In this document: positions 29,461 through 47,335 of the stretch, piece after piece
How positions within the stretch are numbered: the stretch's first letter is position 1
Layout of the letters: each line of letters begins with the position of its first letter
Origin: Megachile rotundata
Taxonomy: Eukaryota; Arthropoda; Insecta; Hymenoptera; Megachilidae
Length of the DNA stretch: 64,000 bases
Direction of reading: 5' to 3'
Assembly (NCBI RefSeq): GCF_050947335.1
Contig: NW_027473318.1
Span: 4,340,001 to 4,404,000, forward strand
Translations under genes and position numbers: made by a program
The notes under the pieces: model-generated
Databases searched by the model: none
Told to the model about the DNA's origin: nothing
Seen by the model: the letters and a program-made list of their open reading frames with translations, nothing else

Positions 29461-32288
29461 ATACAATCGCAATCATACAATCACAATCATACAATCGCAA
29501 TCATACAATTACAATCTCCCAAATACAATCTCCCAAATACAATCACCCAAATACAATCATACAATCACAATCATACAATCATAATCATACAATCACAATC
29601 ATACAATCACAATCATACAATCACAATCATACTATCACAATAATACAATCACAATCATACAATCACAATCAGACAATCACAATCATACAATCACAATCAT
29701 ACAATCACAATCATACAATCACAATCATAAAATCACAATCATACACTCACAATCATACAATCACAATCATACAATCACAATCATACAATCACAATCATAC
29801 AATCACAATCATACAATCACAATCATACAATCACAAAAATACAATCATAATCATACAATCACAATCATACAATCGCAATCATACAATCACAATCATACAA
29901 TCATAATCATGCAATCACAATCATACGATCGCAATCATACAATCACAATCATACCATCACAATCATACAATCACAATCATACAATCATAATCATACAATT
30001 ACAATCATACATCACAATCATACAATCACAATCATACAATCGCAATCATACAATCACAATCATACAATCACAATCATACAATCACAATCATACAATCACA
30101 ATCATACAATCACAATCATACAACCACAATCAGACAATCACAATCATATAATCACAATCATACAATCACAATTATGCAATCACAATCATACAATCGCATT
30201 CATACAATCGCAATCATACAATCACAATCATACAATCATGATCATACAATCACAATCATACGATCGCAATCATACAATCACAATCATACCATCACAATCA
30301 TACAATCACAATCATACTTTCACAATCATACAATCACAATCATACAATCACAAAAATACAATCATAATCATACAATCACAATCATACAATCGCAATCATT
30401 CAATCACAATCATACAATCATAATCATGCAATCACAATCATACAATCACAATCATACAATCACAATCGTACAATCACAATCATACAATCGCAATCATACA
30501 ATCACAATACCCCAAATACAATCTCCCAAATACAATCATACAATCACAATCATACAATCACATTCATACAATCACAATCATACAATCACAATCATACAAC
30601 CACAATCAGACAATCACAATCATACAATCACAATCATACAATCACAATTATGCAATCACAATCATACAATCGCATTCATACAATCGCAATCATACAATCA
30701 TAATCATACAATTACAATCATACATCACAATCATACAATCACAATCATGCAATCACAATCATACAATTATAATCATACAATCACAATCATTCAATCACAA
30801 TCGTACAATCTCAATCGCACAGCCACAATCACACAATCACACTCATACAATCACAATCATACAATCACAATCATACAATCACAATCATACAATCGCAATC
30901 ATACAATTACAATATCCCAAATACAATCTCCCAAATACAATCATACAATCACAATCATACAATCACAATCATACAATCACAATCATACAATCACAATCAT
31001 ACAACCACAATCAGACAATCGCAAGCATACAATCACAATCATACAATCTCAATCATACAATCACAATCATACAATCACAATCATACAATCATAATCATAC
31101 AATTACAATCATACATCACAATCATACAATCAAAATCACACAATCACAATCATACTTTCACAATCATACTATCACAATCATACAATCACAATCATACAAT
31201 CACAATCATACAATCGCAATCATACAATTACAATATCCCAAATACAATCATACAATCACAATCATACACTCACAATCATACAATCACAATCATACAATCA
31301 CAATCATACAATCACAATCATACAATCACAATCATACAATCACAATCATACAATCACAATCATACTTTCACAATCATACAATCACAATCATACAATCACA
31401 ATCATACAATCACAGTCATACAATCACAGTCATACAATCACAATCATACTATCACAATCATACAATCACAATCATAGAATCACAATCGTAAATTCATAAT
31501 CATACAATCACAATCATACAATCACAATCATACAATCACAATCATACAATCACAATCATACAATCACAATCATACAATCACAATCATACAATCACATTCA
31601 TACAATCGCAAGCATACAATCACAATCATACAATCTCAATCATACAATCACAATCATACAATCATAATCATACAATTACAATCATACATCACAATCATAC
31701 AATCACAATCATACAATCACAATCATACAATCGCAATCATACAATTACAATATCCCAAATACAATCTCCCAAATACAATCATACAATCACAATCATACAA
31801 TCACAATCATACAATCACAATCATACAATCACAATCATACAATCACAATCATACAATCACAATCATACAATCGCATTCATACAATCGCAATCATACAATC
31901 ACAATCATACAATCGCAATCATACAATTACAATCTCCCAAATACAATCTCCCAAATACAATCACCCAAATACAATCATACAATCACAATCATACAATCAT
32001 AATCATACAATCACAATCATACAATCACAATCATACAATCACAATCATACTCTCACAATCATACAATCACAATCATACAATCACAAAAATACAATCATAA
32101 TCATACAATCACAATCATACAATCACAATCATACAATCATAATCATACAATTACAATCATACATCACAATCATACAATCACAATCATACAATCGCAATCA
32201 TACAATCACAATCATACAATCGCAATCATACAATTACAATCTCCCAAATACAATCTCCCAAATACAATCTCCCAGATACAATCATACA
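29461..32288 (+). repeat. Type A satellite segment with first type B features
   Basis: From about 29,580 to 30,240 the order matches 32.8-33.4 kb (offset 3,198) and includes CATAAAATC, a marker also seen near 37,531 and 42,198. From about 30,300 the sequence is type A: CAAAAATAC, TACCCCAAATAC, CGCACAGCC (30,803), ACTTTC, CACAGTC pairs and CGTAAATTC (31,488). This part recurs at 50.28-53 kb with offset near 19,985. No gene is visible. Confidence 0.75.
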
Positions 32289-35200
32289 ATGACAATCATA
32301 CAATCACAATCATACAATCATAGTCATACAATTACAATCATACATCAGAATCATACAATCACAATCATACAATCGCAATCATACAATCACAATCATACAA
32401 TCGCAATCATACAATTACAATCTCCCAAATACAATCTCCCGAATACAATCTCCCAAATACAATCATACAATCACAATCATACAATCACAATCATACTATC
32501 ACAATCATACAATCACAATCATACAATCACAATCATACAATCACAATCATACAATCACAATCATACAATTACAATCATACATCACAATCATACAATTACA
32601 ATCATACATCACAATCATACAATCACAATCATACAATCGCAATCATACAATCACAATCATACAATCGCAATCATACAATCACAATCATACAATCGCAATC
32701 ATACAATTACAATCTCCCAAATACAATCTCCCAAATACAATCACCCAAATCCAATCATACAATCACAATCATACAATCATAATCATACAACCACAATCAT
32801 ACAATCACAATCATACAATCACAATCATACTATCACAATAATACAATCACAATCATACAATCACAATCAGACAATCACAATCATACAATCACAATCATAC
32901 AATCACAATCATACAATCACAATCATACAATCACAATCATACAATCACAATCATACAATCACAATCATACAATCACAATCATACAATCACAATCATACAA
33001 TCACAATCATACAATCACAATCATACAATCACAAAAATACAATCATAATCATACAATCACAATCATACAATCGCAATCATACAATCACAATCATACAATC
33101 ATAATCATGCAATCACAATCATACGATCGCAATCATACAATCACAATCATACCATCACAATCATACAATCACAATCATACAATCATAATCATACAATTAC
33201 AATCATACATCACAATCATACAATCACAATCATACAATCGCAATCATACAATCACAATCATACAATCACAATCATACAATCACAATCATACAATCACAAT
33301 CATACAACCACAATCAGACAATCACAATCATATAATCACAATCATACAATCACAATTATGCAATCACAATCATACAATCGCATTCATACAATCGCAATCA
33401 TACAATCACAATCATACAATCATGATCATACAATCACAATCATACAACCACAATCAGACAATCGCAAGCATACAATCACAATCATACAATCACAATCATA
33501 CAATCATAATCATACAATTACAATCATACATCACAATCATACAATTACAATCATACATCACAATCATACAATCACAATCATACAATCGCAATCATACAAT
33601 CACAATCATACAATCGCAATCATACAATTACAATCTCCCAAATACAATCTCCCAAATACAATCTCCCAACTACAATCTCCCAAATACAATCATACAATCA
33701 CAATCATACAATCACAATCATACAATCATAATCATACAATTACAATCATACATCACAATCATACAATCACAATCATACAATCGCAATCATACAATCACAA
33801 TCATACAATCGCAATCATACAATTACAATCTCCCAAATACAATCTCCCAAATACAATCTCCCAAATACAATCATACAATCACAATCATACAATCACAATC
33901 ATACAATCACAATCATATAATCACAATCATACTATCACAATCATACAATCACAATCATACAATCACAATCATACAATCACAATCATACAATCACAATCAT
34001 ACAATCACAATCATACAATCACAATCATACAATCACAATCATACATTCAAAATCATGCAATCACAATCATACAACCACAATCATGCAATCACAATCATAC
34101 AATTATAATCATACAATCACAATCATTCAATCACAATCGTACAATCTCAATCGCACAACCACAATCACACAATCACACTCATACAATCACAATCATACAA
34201 TCACAATCATACAATCACAAAAATACAATCATAATCATACAATCACAATCATACAATCGCAATCATACAATCACAATCATACAATCATAATCATGCAATC
34301 ACAATCATACGATCGCAATCATACAATCACAATCATACCATCACAATCATACAATCACAATCATACAATCTCAATCATACAATCACAATCATACAATCAT
34401 AATCATACAATTACAATCATACATCACAATCATACAATCACAATCATGCAATCACAATCATACAATAACAATAATACAATCACAATCATACAATCACAAT
34501 CATACAATCACAATCATACAATCACAATCATACAATCACAATCATACAATCACAATCATACATTCAAAATCATGCAATCGCAATCATACAATCACAATCA
34601 TACAATCACAATCATACAATCACAATCATACAATCACAATCATACAATCACAATCATACAATCACAAAAAAACAATCATAATCATACAATCACAATCATA
34701 CAATCGCAATCATACAATCACAATCATACAATCATAATCATGCAATCACAATCATACGATCGCAATCATACAATCACAATCATACCATCACAATCATACA
34801 ATCACAATCATACAATCATAATCGTACAATCATAATCATACAATTACAATCATACATCACAATCATACAATCACAATCATACAATCGCAATCATACAATC
34901 ACAATCATACAATCACAATCATACAATCACAATCATACATTCAAAATCATGCAATCACAATCATACAATCACAATCATACCATCACAATCATACAATCAC
35001 AATCATACAATCACAATCATACAATCACAATCATACAATCGCAATCATACAATCGCAATCATACAATTACAATCTCCCAAATACAATCTCCCAAATACAA
35101 TCTCCCAGATACAATCATACAATGACAATCATACAATCACAATCATACAATCATAGTCATACAATTACAATCATACATCAGAATCATACAATCACAATCA

Positions 35201-37145
35201 TACAATCGCAATCATACAATGACAATCATACAATCGCAATCATACAATTACAATCTCCCAAATACAATCTCCCGAATACAATCTCCCAAATACAATCATA
35301 CAATCACAATCATACAATCACAATCATACAACCACAATCAGACAATCACAATCATATAATCACAATCATACAATCACAATTATGCAATCACAATCATACA
35401 ATCGCATTCATACAATCGCAATCATACAATCACAATCATACAATCATGATCATACAATCACAATCATACGATCGCAATCATACAAACACAATCATACCAT
35501 CACAATCATACAATCACAATCATACAATCATAATCATACAATTACAATCATACATCACAATCATACAATTACAATCATACATCACAATCATACAATCACA
35601 ATCATACAATCGCAATCATACAATCACAATCATACAATCGCAATCATACAATTACAATCTCCCAAATACAATCTCCCAAATACAATCTCCCAACTACAAT
35701 CTCCCAAATACAATCATACAATCACAATCATACAATCACAATCATACAATCATAATCATACAATTACAATCATACATCACAATCATACAATCACAATCAT
35801 ACAATCGCAATCATACAATCACAATCATACAATCGCAATCATACAATTACAATCTCCCAAATACAATCTCCCAAATACAATCTCCCAAATACAATCATAC
35901 AATCACAATCATACAATCACAATCATACAATCACAATCATATAATCACAATCATACTATCACAATCATACAATCACAATCATACAATCACAATCATACAA
36001 TCACAATCATACAATCACAATCATACAATCACAATCATACAATCACAATCATACAATCACAATCATACAATCACAATCATACATTCAAAATCATGCAATC
36101 ACAATCATACAACCACAATCATGCAATCACAATCATACAATTATAATCATACAATCACAATCATTCAATCACAATCGTACAATCTCAATCGCACAACCAC
36201 AATCACACAATCACACTCATACAATCACAATCATACAATCACAATCATACAATCACAAAAATACAATCATAATCATACAATCACAATCATACAATCGCAA
36301 TCATACAATCACAATCATACAATCATAATCATGCAATCACAATCATACGATCGCAATCATACAATCACAATCATACCATCACAATCATACAATCACAATC
36401 ATACAATCTCAATCATACAATCACAATCATACAATCATAATCATACAATTACAATCATACATCACAATCATACAATCACAATCATGCAATCACAATCATA
36501 CAATAACAATAATACAATCACAATCATACAATCACAATCATACAATCACAATCATACAATCACAATCATACAATCACAATCATACAATCACAATCATACA
36601 TTCAAAATCATGCAATCGCAATCATACAATCACAATCATACAATCACAATCATACAATCACAATCATACAATCACAATCATACAATCACAAAAAAACAAT
36701 CATAATCATACAATCACAATCATACAATCGCAATCATACAATCACAATCATACAATCATAATCATGCAATCACAATCATACGATCGCAATCATACAATCA
36801 CAATCATACCATCACAATCATACAATCACAATCATACAATCATAATCGTACAATCATAATCATACAATTACAATCATACATCACAATCATACAATCACAA
36901 TCATACAATCGCAATCATACAATCACAATCATACAATCACAATCATACAATCACAATCATACATTCAAAATCATGCAATCACAATCATACAATCACAATC
37001 ATACCATCACAATCATACAATCACAATCATACAATCACAATCATACAATCACAATCATACAATCACAATCATACAATCGCAATCATACAATTACAATCTC
37101 CCAAATACAATCTCCCAAATACAATCTCCCAGATACAATCATACA
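32289..37145 (+). repeat. Type B ~4.6-kb higher-order repeat, copy 1
   Basis: First of three copies. CAATGAC markers begin the copies at 32,289, 37,146 and 41,629. Inside, markers at 33,107, 33,358 and 34,139 recur 4,607 bases later. Characteristic units are AATAACAATAAT (about 34,464 and 36,502), CAAAAAAAC, CATAATCGTAC and ACATTCAAAATC. It differs from copies 2 and 3 by carrying an extra type A-like stretch with a CGCATTC unit at about 35,400. Confidence 0.75.
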
Positions 37146-40100
37146 ATGACAATCATACAATCACAATCATACAATCATAGTCATACAATTACAATCATAC
37201 ATCAGAATCATACAATCACAATCATACAATCACAATCATACAATCACAATCATACAATCACAATCATACAATCGCATTCATACAATCGCAATCATACAAT
37301 CACAATCATACAATCGCAATCATACAATTACAATCTCCCAAATACAATCTCCCAAATACAATCACCCAAATACAATCATACAATCACAATCATACAATCA
37401 TAATCATACAATCACAATCATACAATCACAATCATACAATCACAATCATACTATCACAATAATACAATCACAATCATACAATCACAATCAGACAATCACA
37501 ATCATACAATCACAATCATACAATCACAATCATAAAATCACAATCATACAATCACAATCATACAATCACAATCATACAATCACAATCATACAATCACAAT
37601 CATACAATCACAATCATACAATCACAATCATACAATCACAAAAATACAATCATAATCATACAATCACAATCATACAATCGCAATCATACAATCACAATCA
37701 TACAATCATAATCATGCAATCACAATCATACGATCGCAATCATACAATCACAATCATACCATCACAATCATACAATCACAATCATACAATCATAATCATA
37801 CAATTACAATCATACATCACAATCATACAATCACAATCATACAATCGCAATCATACAATCACAATCATACAATCACAATCATACAATCACAATCATACAA
37901 TCACAATCATACAACCACAATCAGACAATCACAATCATATAATCACAATCATACAATCACAATTATGCAATCACAATCATACAATCGCATTCATACAATC
38001 GCAATCATACAATCACAATCATACAATCATGATCATACAATCACAATCATACGATCGCAATCATACAATCACAATCATACCATCACAATCATACAATCAC
38101 AATCATACAATCATAATCATACAATTACAATCATACATCACAATCATACAATTACAATCATACATCACAATCATACAATCACAATCATACAATCGCAATC
38201 ATACAATCACAATCATACAATCGCAATCATACAATTACAATCTCCCAAATACAATCTCCCAAATACAATCTCCCAACTACAATCTCCCAAATACAATCAT
38301 ACAATCACAATCATACAATCACAATCATACAATCATAATCATACAATTACAATCATACATCACAATCATACAATCACAATCATACAATCGCAATCATACA
38401 ATCACAATCATACAATCGCAATCATACAATTACAATCTCCCAAATACAATCTCCCAAATACAATCTCCCAAATACAATCATACAATCACAATCATACAAT
38501 CACAATCATACAATCACAATCATATAATCACAATCATACTATCACAATCATACAATCACAATCATACAATCACAATCATACAATCACAATCATACAATCA
38601 CAATCATACAATCACAATCATACAATCACAATCATACAATCACAATCATACATTCAAAATCATGCAATCACAATCATACAACCACAATCATGCAATCACA
38701 ATCATACAATTATAATCATACAATCACAATCATTCAATCACAATCGTACAATCTCAATCGCACAACCACAATCACACAATCACACTCATACAATCACAAT
38801 CATACAATCACAATCATACAATCACAAAAATACAATCATAATCATACAATCACAATCATACAATCGCAATCATACAATCACAATCATACAATCATAATCA
38901 TGCAATCACAATCATACGATCGCAATCATACAATCACAATCATACCATCACAATCATACAATCACAATCATACAATCCCAATCATACAATCACAATCATA
39001 CAATCATAATCATACAATTACAATCATACATCACAATCATACAATCACAATCATGCAATCACAATCATACAATAACAATAATACAATCACAATCATACAA
39101 TCACAATCATACAATCACAATCATACAATCACAATCATACAATCACAATCATACAATCACAATCATACATTCAAAATCATGCAATCGCAATCATACAATC
39201 ACAATCATACAATCACAATCATACAATCACAATCATACAATCACAATCATACAATCACAATCATACAATCACAAAAAAACAATCATAATCATACAATCAC
39301 AATCATACAATCGCAATCATACAATCACAATCATACAATCATAATCATGCAATCACAATCATACGATCGCAATCATACAATCACAATCATACCATCACAA
39401 TCATACAATCACAATCATACAATCATAATCGTACAATCATAATCATACAATTACAATCATACATCACAATCATACAATCACAATCATACAATCGCAATCA
39501 TACAATCACAATCATACAATCACAATCATACAATCACAATCATACATTCAAAATCATGCAATCACAATCATACAATCACAATCATACCATCACAATCATA
39601 CAATCACAATCATACAATCACAATCATACAATCACAATCATACAATCGCAATCATACAATCACAATCATACAATCTCAATCATACAATCACAAACATACA
39701 ATCATAATCATACAATTACAATCATACATCACAATCATACAATCACAATCATGCAATCACAATCATACAATCACAATCATACAATCACAATCATACAATC
39801 ACAATCATACAATCACAATCATACATTCAAAATCATGCAATCACAATCATACAACCACAATCATGCAATCACAATCATACAATTATAATCATACAATCAC
39901 AATCATTCAATCACAATCGTACAATCTCAATCGCACAACCACAATCACACAATCACACTCATACAATCACAATCATACAATCACAATCATACAATCACAA
40001 AAATACAATCATAATCATACAATCACAATCATACAATCGCAATCATACAATCACAATCATACAATCATAATCATGCAATCACAATCATACGATCGCAATC

Positions 40101-41628
40101 ATACAATCACAATCATACCATCACAATCATACAATCACAATCATACAATCTCAATCATACAATCACAATCATACAATCACAATCATACAATCGCAATCAT
40201 ACAATCGCAATCATACAATTACAATCTCCCAAATACAATCTCCCAAATACAATCTCCCAGATACAATCATACAATGACAATCATACAATCACAATCATAC
40301 AATCATAGTCATACAATTACAATCATACATCAGAATCATACAATCACAATCATACAATCGCAATCATACAATCACAATCATACAATAGCAATCATACAAT
40401 TACAATCTCCCAAATACAATCTCCCGAATACAATCTCCCAAATACAATCATACAATCACAATCATACAATCACAATCATACAACCACAATCAGACAATCA
40501 CAATCATATAATCACAATCATACAATCACAATCATACAATCACAATCATACAATCACAATCATACATTCAAAATCATGCAATCACAATCATACAACCACA
40601 ATCATGCAATCACAATCATACAATTATAATCATACAATCACAATCATTCAATCACAATCGTACAATCTCAATCGCACAACCACAATCACACAATCACACT
40701 CATACAATCACAATCATACAATCACAATCATACAATCACAAAAATACAATCATAATCATACAATCACAATCATACAATCGCAATCATACAATCACAATCA
40801 TACAATCATAATCATGCAATCACAATCATACGATCGCAATCATACAATCACAATCATACCATCACAATCATACAATCACAATCATACAATCTCAATCATA
40901 CAATCACAATCATACAATCATAATCATACAATTACAATCATACATCACAATCATACAATCACAATCATGCAATCACAATCATACAATAACAATAATACAA
41001 TCACAATCATACAATCACAATCATACAATCACAATCATACAATCACAATCATACAATCACAATCATACAATCACAATCATACATTCAAAATCATGCAATC
41101 GCAATCATACAATCACAATCATACAATCACAATCATACAATCACAATCATACAATCACAATCATACAATCACAAAAAAACAATCATAATCATACAATCAC
41201 AATCATACAATCGCAATCATACAATCACAATCATACAATCATAATCATGCAATCACAATCATACGATCGCAATCATACAATCACAATCATACCATCACAA
41301 TCATACAATCACAATCATACAATCATAATCGTACAATCATAATCATACAATTACAATCATACATCACAATCATACAATCACAATCATACAATCGCAATCA
41401 TACAATCACAATCATACAATCACAATCATACAATCACAATCATACATTCAAAATCATGCAATCACAATCATACAATCACAATCATACCATCACAATCATA
41501 CAATCACAATCATACAATCACAATCATACAATCACAATCATACAATCACAATCATACAATCGCAATCATACAATTACAATCTCCCAAATACAATCTCCCA
41601 AATACAATCTCCCAGATACAATCATACA
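37146..41628 (+). repeat. Type B ~4.6-kb higher-order repeat, copy 2
   Basis: Markers at 37,714, 37,965, 38,746, 39,556, 39,919, 40,274 and 40,660 each recur exactly 4,665 bases downstream, so copies 2 and 3 are nearly collinear. A TCCCAATC unit near 38,977 is shared with copy 3 (43,642), where copy 1 has TCTCAATC, which makes copies 2 and 3 the closest pair. Confidence 0.8.
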
Positions 41629-44600
41629 ATGACAATCATACAATCACAATCATACAATCATAGTCATACAATTACAATCATACATCAGAATCATACAATC
41701 ACAATCATACAATCGCAATCATACAATCACAATCATACAATCGCAATCATACAATTACAATCTCCCAAATACAATCTCCCGAATACAATCTCCCAAATAC
41801 AATCATACAATCACAATCATACAATCACAATCATACTATCACAATCATACAATCACAATCATACAATCACAATCATACAATCACAATCATACAATCACAA
41901 TCATACAATCACAATCATACAATCACAATCATACAATCGCATTCATACAATCGCAATCATACAATCACAATCATACAATCGCAATCATACAATTACAATC
42001 TCCCAAATACAATCTCCCAAATACAATCACCCAAATACAATCATACAATCACAATCATACAATCATAATCATACAATCACAATCATACAATCACAATCAT
42101 ACAATCACAATCATACTATCACAATAATACAATCACAATCATACAATCACAATCAGACAATCACAATCATACAATCACAATCATACAATCACAATCATAA
42201 AATCACAATCATACAATCACAATCATACAATCACAATCATACAATCACAATCATACAATCACAATCATACAATCACAATCATACAATCACAATCATACAA
42301 TCACAAAAATACAATCATAATCATACAATCACAATCATACAATCGCAATCATACAATCACAATCATACAATCATAATCATGCAATCACAATCATACGATC
42401 GCAATCATACAATCACAATCATACCATCACAATCATACAATCACAATCATACAATCATAATCATACAATTACAATCATACATCACAATCATACAATCACA
42501 ATCATACAATCGCAATCATACAATCACAATCATACAATCACAATCATACAATCACAATCATACAATCACAATCATACAACCACAATCAGACAATCACAAT
42601 CATATAATCACAATCATACAATCACAATTATGCAATCACAATCATACAATCGCATTCATACAATCGCAATCATACAATCACAATCATACAATCATGATCA
42701 TACAATCACAATCATACGATCGCAATCATACAATCACAATCATACCATCACAATCATACAATCACAATCATACAATCATAATCATACAATTACAATCATA
42801 CATCACAATCATACAATTACAATCATACATCACAATCATACAATCACAATCATACAATCGCAATCATACAATCACAATCATACAATCGCAATCATACAAT
42901 TACAATCTCCCAAATACAATCTCCCAAATACAATCTCCCAACTACAATCTCCCAAATACAATCATACAATCACAATCATACAATCACAATCATACAATCA
43001 TAATCATACAATTACAATCATACATCACAATCATACAATCACAATCATACAATCGCAATCATACAATCACAATCATACAATCGCAATCATACAATTACAA
43101 TCTCCCAAATACAATCTCCCAAATACAATCTCCCAAATACAATCATACAATCACAATCATACAATCACAATCATACAATCACAATCATATAATCACAATC
43201 ATACTATCACAATCATACAATCACAATCATACAATCACAATCATACAATCACAATCATACAATCACAATCATACAATCACAATCATACAATCACAATCAT
43301 ACAATCACAATCATACATTCAAAATCATGCAATCACAATCATACAACCACAATCATGCAATCACAATCATACAATTATAATCATACAATCACAATCATTC
43401 AATCACAATCGTACAATCTCAATCGCACAACCACAATCACACAATCACACTCATACAATCACAATCATACAATCACAATCATACAATCACAAAAATACAA
43501 TCATAATCATACAATCACAATCATACAATCGCAATCATACAATCACAATCATACAATCATAATCATGCAATCACAATCATACGATCGCAATCATACAATC
43601 ACAATCATACCATCACAATCATACAATCACAATCATACAATCCCAATCATACAATCACAATCATACAATCATAATCATACAATTACAATCATACATCACA
43701 ATCATACAATCACAATCATGCAATCACAATCATACAATAACAATAATACAATCACAATCATACAATCACAATCATACAATCACAATCATACAATCACAAT
43801 CATACAATCACAATCATACAATCACAATCATACATTCAAAATCATGCAATCGCAATCATACAATCACAATCATACAATCACAATCATACAATCACAATCA
43901 TACAATCACAATCATACAATCGCAATCATACAATCACAAAAAAACAATCATAATCATACAATCACAATCATACAATCGCAATCATACAATCACAATCATA
44001 CAATCATAATCATGCAATCACAATCATACGATCGCAATCATACAATCACAATCATACCATCACAATCATACAATCACAATCATACAATCATAATCGTACA
44101 ATCATAATCATACAATTACAATCATACATCACAATCATACAATCACAATCATACAATCGCAATCATACAATCACAATCATACAATCACAATCATACAATC
44201 ACAATCATACATTCAAAATCATGCAATCACAATCATACAATCACAATCATACCATCACAATCATACAATCACAATCATACAATCACAATCATACAATCAC
44301 AATCATACAATCGCAATCATACAATCACAATCATACAATCTCAATCATACAATCACAAACATACAATCATAATCATACAATTACAATCATACATCACAAT
44401 CATACAATCACAATCATGCAATCACAATCATACAATCACAATCATACAATCACAATCATACAATCACAATCATACAATCACAATCATACATTCAAAATCA
44501 TGCAATCACAATCATACAACCACAATCATGCAATCACAATCATACAATTATAATCATACAATCACAATCATTCAATCACAATCGTACAATCTCAATCGCA

Positions 44601-46020
44601 CAACCACAATCACACAATCACACTCATACAATCACAATCATACAATCACAATCATACAATCACAAAAATACAATCATAATCATACAATCACAATCATACA
44701 ATCGCAATCATACAATCACAATCATACAATCATAATCATGCAATCACAATCATACGATCGCAATCATACAATCACAATCATACCATCACAATCATACAAT
44801 CACAATCATACAATCTCAATCATACAATCACAATCATACAATCACAATCATACAATCGCAATCATACAATCGCAATCATACAATTACAATCTCCCAAATA
44901 CAATCTCCCAAATACAATCTCCCAGATACAATCATACAATGACAATCATACAATCACAATCATACAATCATAGTCATACAATTACAATCATACATCAGAA
45001 TCATACAATCACAATCATACAATCGCAATCATACAATCACAATCATACAATCGCAATCATACAATTACAATCTCCCAAATACAATCTCCCGAATACAATC
45101 TCCCAAATACAATCATACAATCACAATCATACAATCACAATCATACAACCACAATCAGACAATCACAATCATATAATCACAATCATACAATCACAATCAT
45201 ACAATCACAATCATACAATCACAATCATACATTCAAAATCATGCAATCACAATCATACAACCACAATCATGCAATCACAATCATACAATTATAATCATAC
45301 AATCACAATCATTCAATCACAATCGTACAATCTCAATCGCACAACCACAATCACACAATCACACTCATACAATCACAATCATACAATCACAATCATACAA
45401 TCACAAAAATACAATCATAATCATACAATCACAATCATACAATCGCAATCATACAATCACAATCATACAATCATAATCATGCAATCACAATCATACGATC
45501 GCAATCATACAATCACAATCATACCATCACAATCATACAATCACAATCATACAATCTCAATCATACAATCACAATCATACAATCATAATCATACAATTAC
45601 AATCATACATCACAATCATACAATCACAATCATGCAATCACAATCATACAATAACAATAATACAATCACAATCATACAATCACAATCATACAATCACAAT
45701 CATACAATCACAATCATACAATCACAATCATACAATCACAATCATACATTCAAAATCATGCAATCGCAATCATACAATCACAATCATACAATCACAATCA
45801 TACAATCACAATCATACAATCACAATCATACAATCACAATCATACAATCACAAAAAAACAATCATAATCATACAATCACAATCATACAATCGCAATCATA
45901 CAATCACAATCATACAATCATAATCATGCAATCACAATCATACGATCGCAATCATACAATCACAATCATACCATCACAATCATACAATCACAATCATACA
46001 ATCATAATCGTACAATCATA
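41629..46020 (+). repeat. Type B ~4.6-kb higher-order repeat, copy 3
   Basis: Collinear with copy 2 at offset 4,665 until about 45.85 kb. The 41,629-42,379 start is 182 bases (13 units) longer than the matching start of copy 2. Part of it (about 43.26-44.84 kb) recurs at 45.17-46.75 kb at offset 1,914, since CGTACAATCTC markers 43,411 and 44,584 pair with 45,325 and 46,498. Its start recurs at 55,165 (offset 13,536). Confidence 0.75.
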
Positions 46021-47335
46021 ATCATACAATTACAATCATACATCACAATCATACAATCACAATCATACAATCGCAATCATACAATCACAATCATACAATC
46101 ACAATCATACAATCACAATCATACATTCAAAATCATGCAATCACAATCATACAATCACAATCATACCATCACAATCATACAATCACAATCATACAATCAC
46201 AATCATACAATCACAATCATACAATCGCAATCATACAATCACAATCATACAATCTCAATCATACAATCACAAACATACAATCATAATCATACAATTACAA
46301 TCATACATCACAATCATACAATCACAATCATGCAATCACAATCATACAATCACAATCATACAATCACAATCATACAATCACAATCATACAATCACAATCA
46401 TACATTCAAAATCATGCAATCACAATCATACAACCACAATCATGCAATCACAATCCTACAATTATAATCATACAATCACAATCATTCAATCACAATCGTA
46501 CAATCTCAATCGCACAACCACAATCACACAATCACACTCATACAATCACAATCATACAATCACAATCATACAATCACAAAAATACAATCATAATCATACA
46601 ATCACAATCATACAATCGCAATCATACAATCACAATCATACAATCATAATCATGCAATCACAATCATACGATCGCAATCATACAATCACAATCATACCAT
46701 CACAATCATACAATCACAATCATACAATCTCAATCATACAATCACAATCATACAATCATAATCATACAATTACAATCATACATCACAATCATACAATCAC
46801 AATCATGCAATCACAATCATACAATAACAATAATACAATCACAATCATACAATCACAATCATACAATCACAATCATACAATCACAATCATACAATCACAA
46901 TCATACAATCACAATCATACAATCACAATCATACATTCAAAATCATGCAATCGCAATCATACAATCACAATCATACAATCACAATCATACAATCACAATC
47001 ATACAATCACAATCATACAATCACAATCATACAATCACAATCATACAATCACAAAAAAACAATCATAATCATACAATCACAATCATACAATCGCAATCAT
47101 ACAATCACAATCATACAATCATAATCATGCAATCACAATCATACGATCGCAATCATAGAATCACAATCATACCATCACAATCATACAATCACAATCATAC
47201 AATCATAATCGTACAATCATAATCATACAATTACAATCATACATCACAATCATACAATCACAATCATACAATCGCAATCATACAATCACAATCATACAAT
47301 CACAATCATACAATCACAATCATACATTCAAAATC
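46021..47335 (+). repeat. Type B satellite tail
   Basis: Continuation of type B marker order after the three main copies: ACCATC, TCTCAATC, CAAACATAC, ACATTCAAAATC, CGTACAATCTC at 46,498, AATAACAATAAT at about 46,822 and CAAAAAAAC near 47,055. The left part is the 1,914-offset partner of 44.1-44.8 kb. One unit has TCCTAC near 46,456. No gene is visible. Confidence 0.75.
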
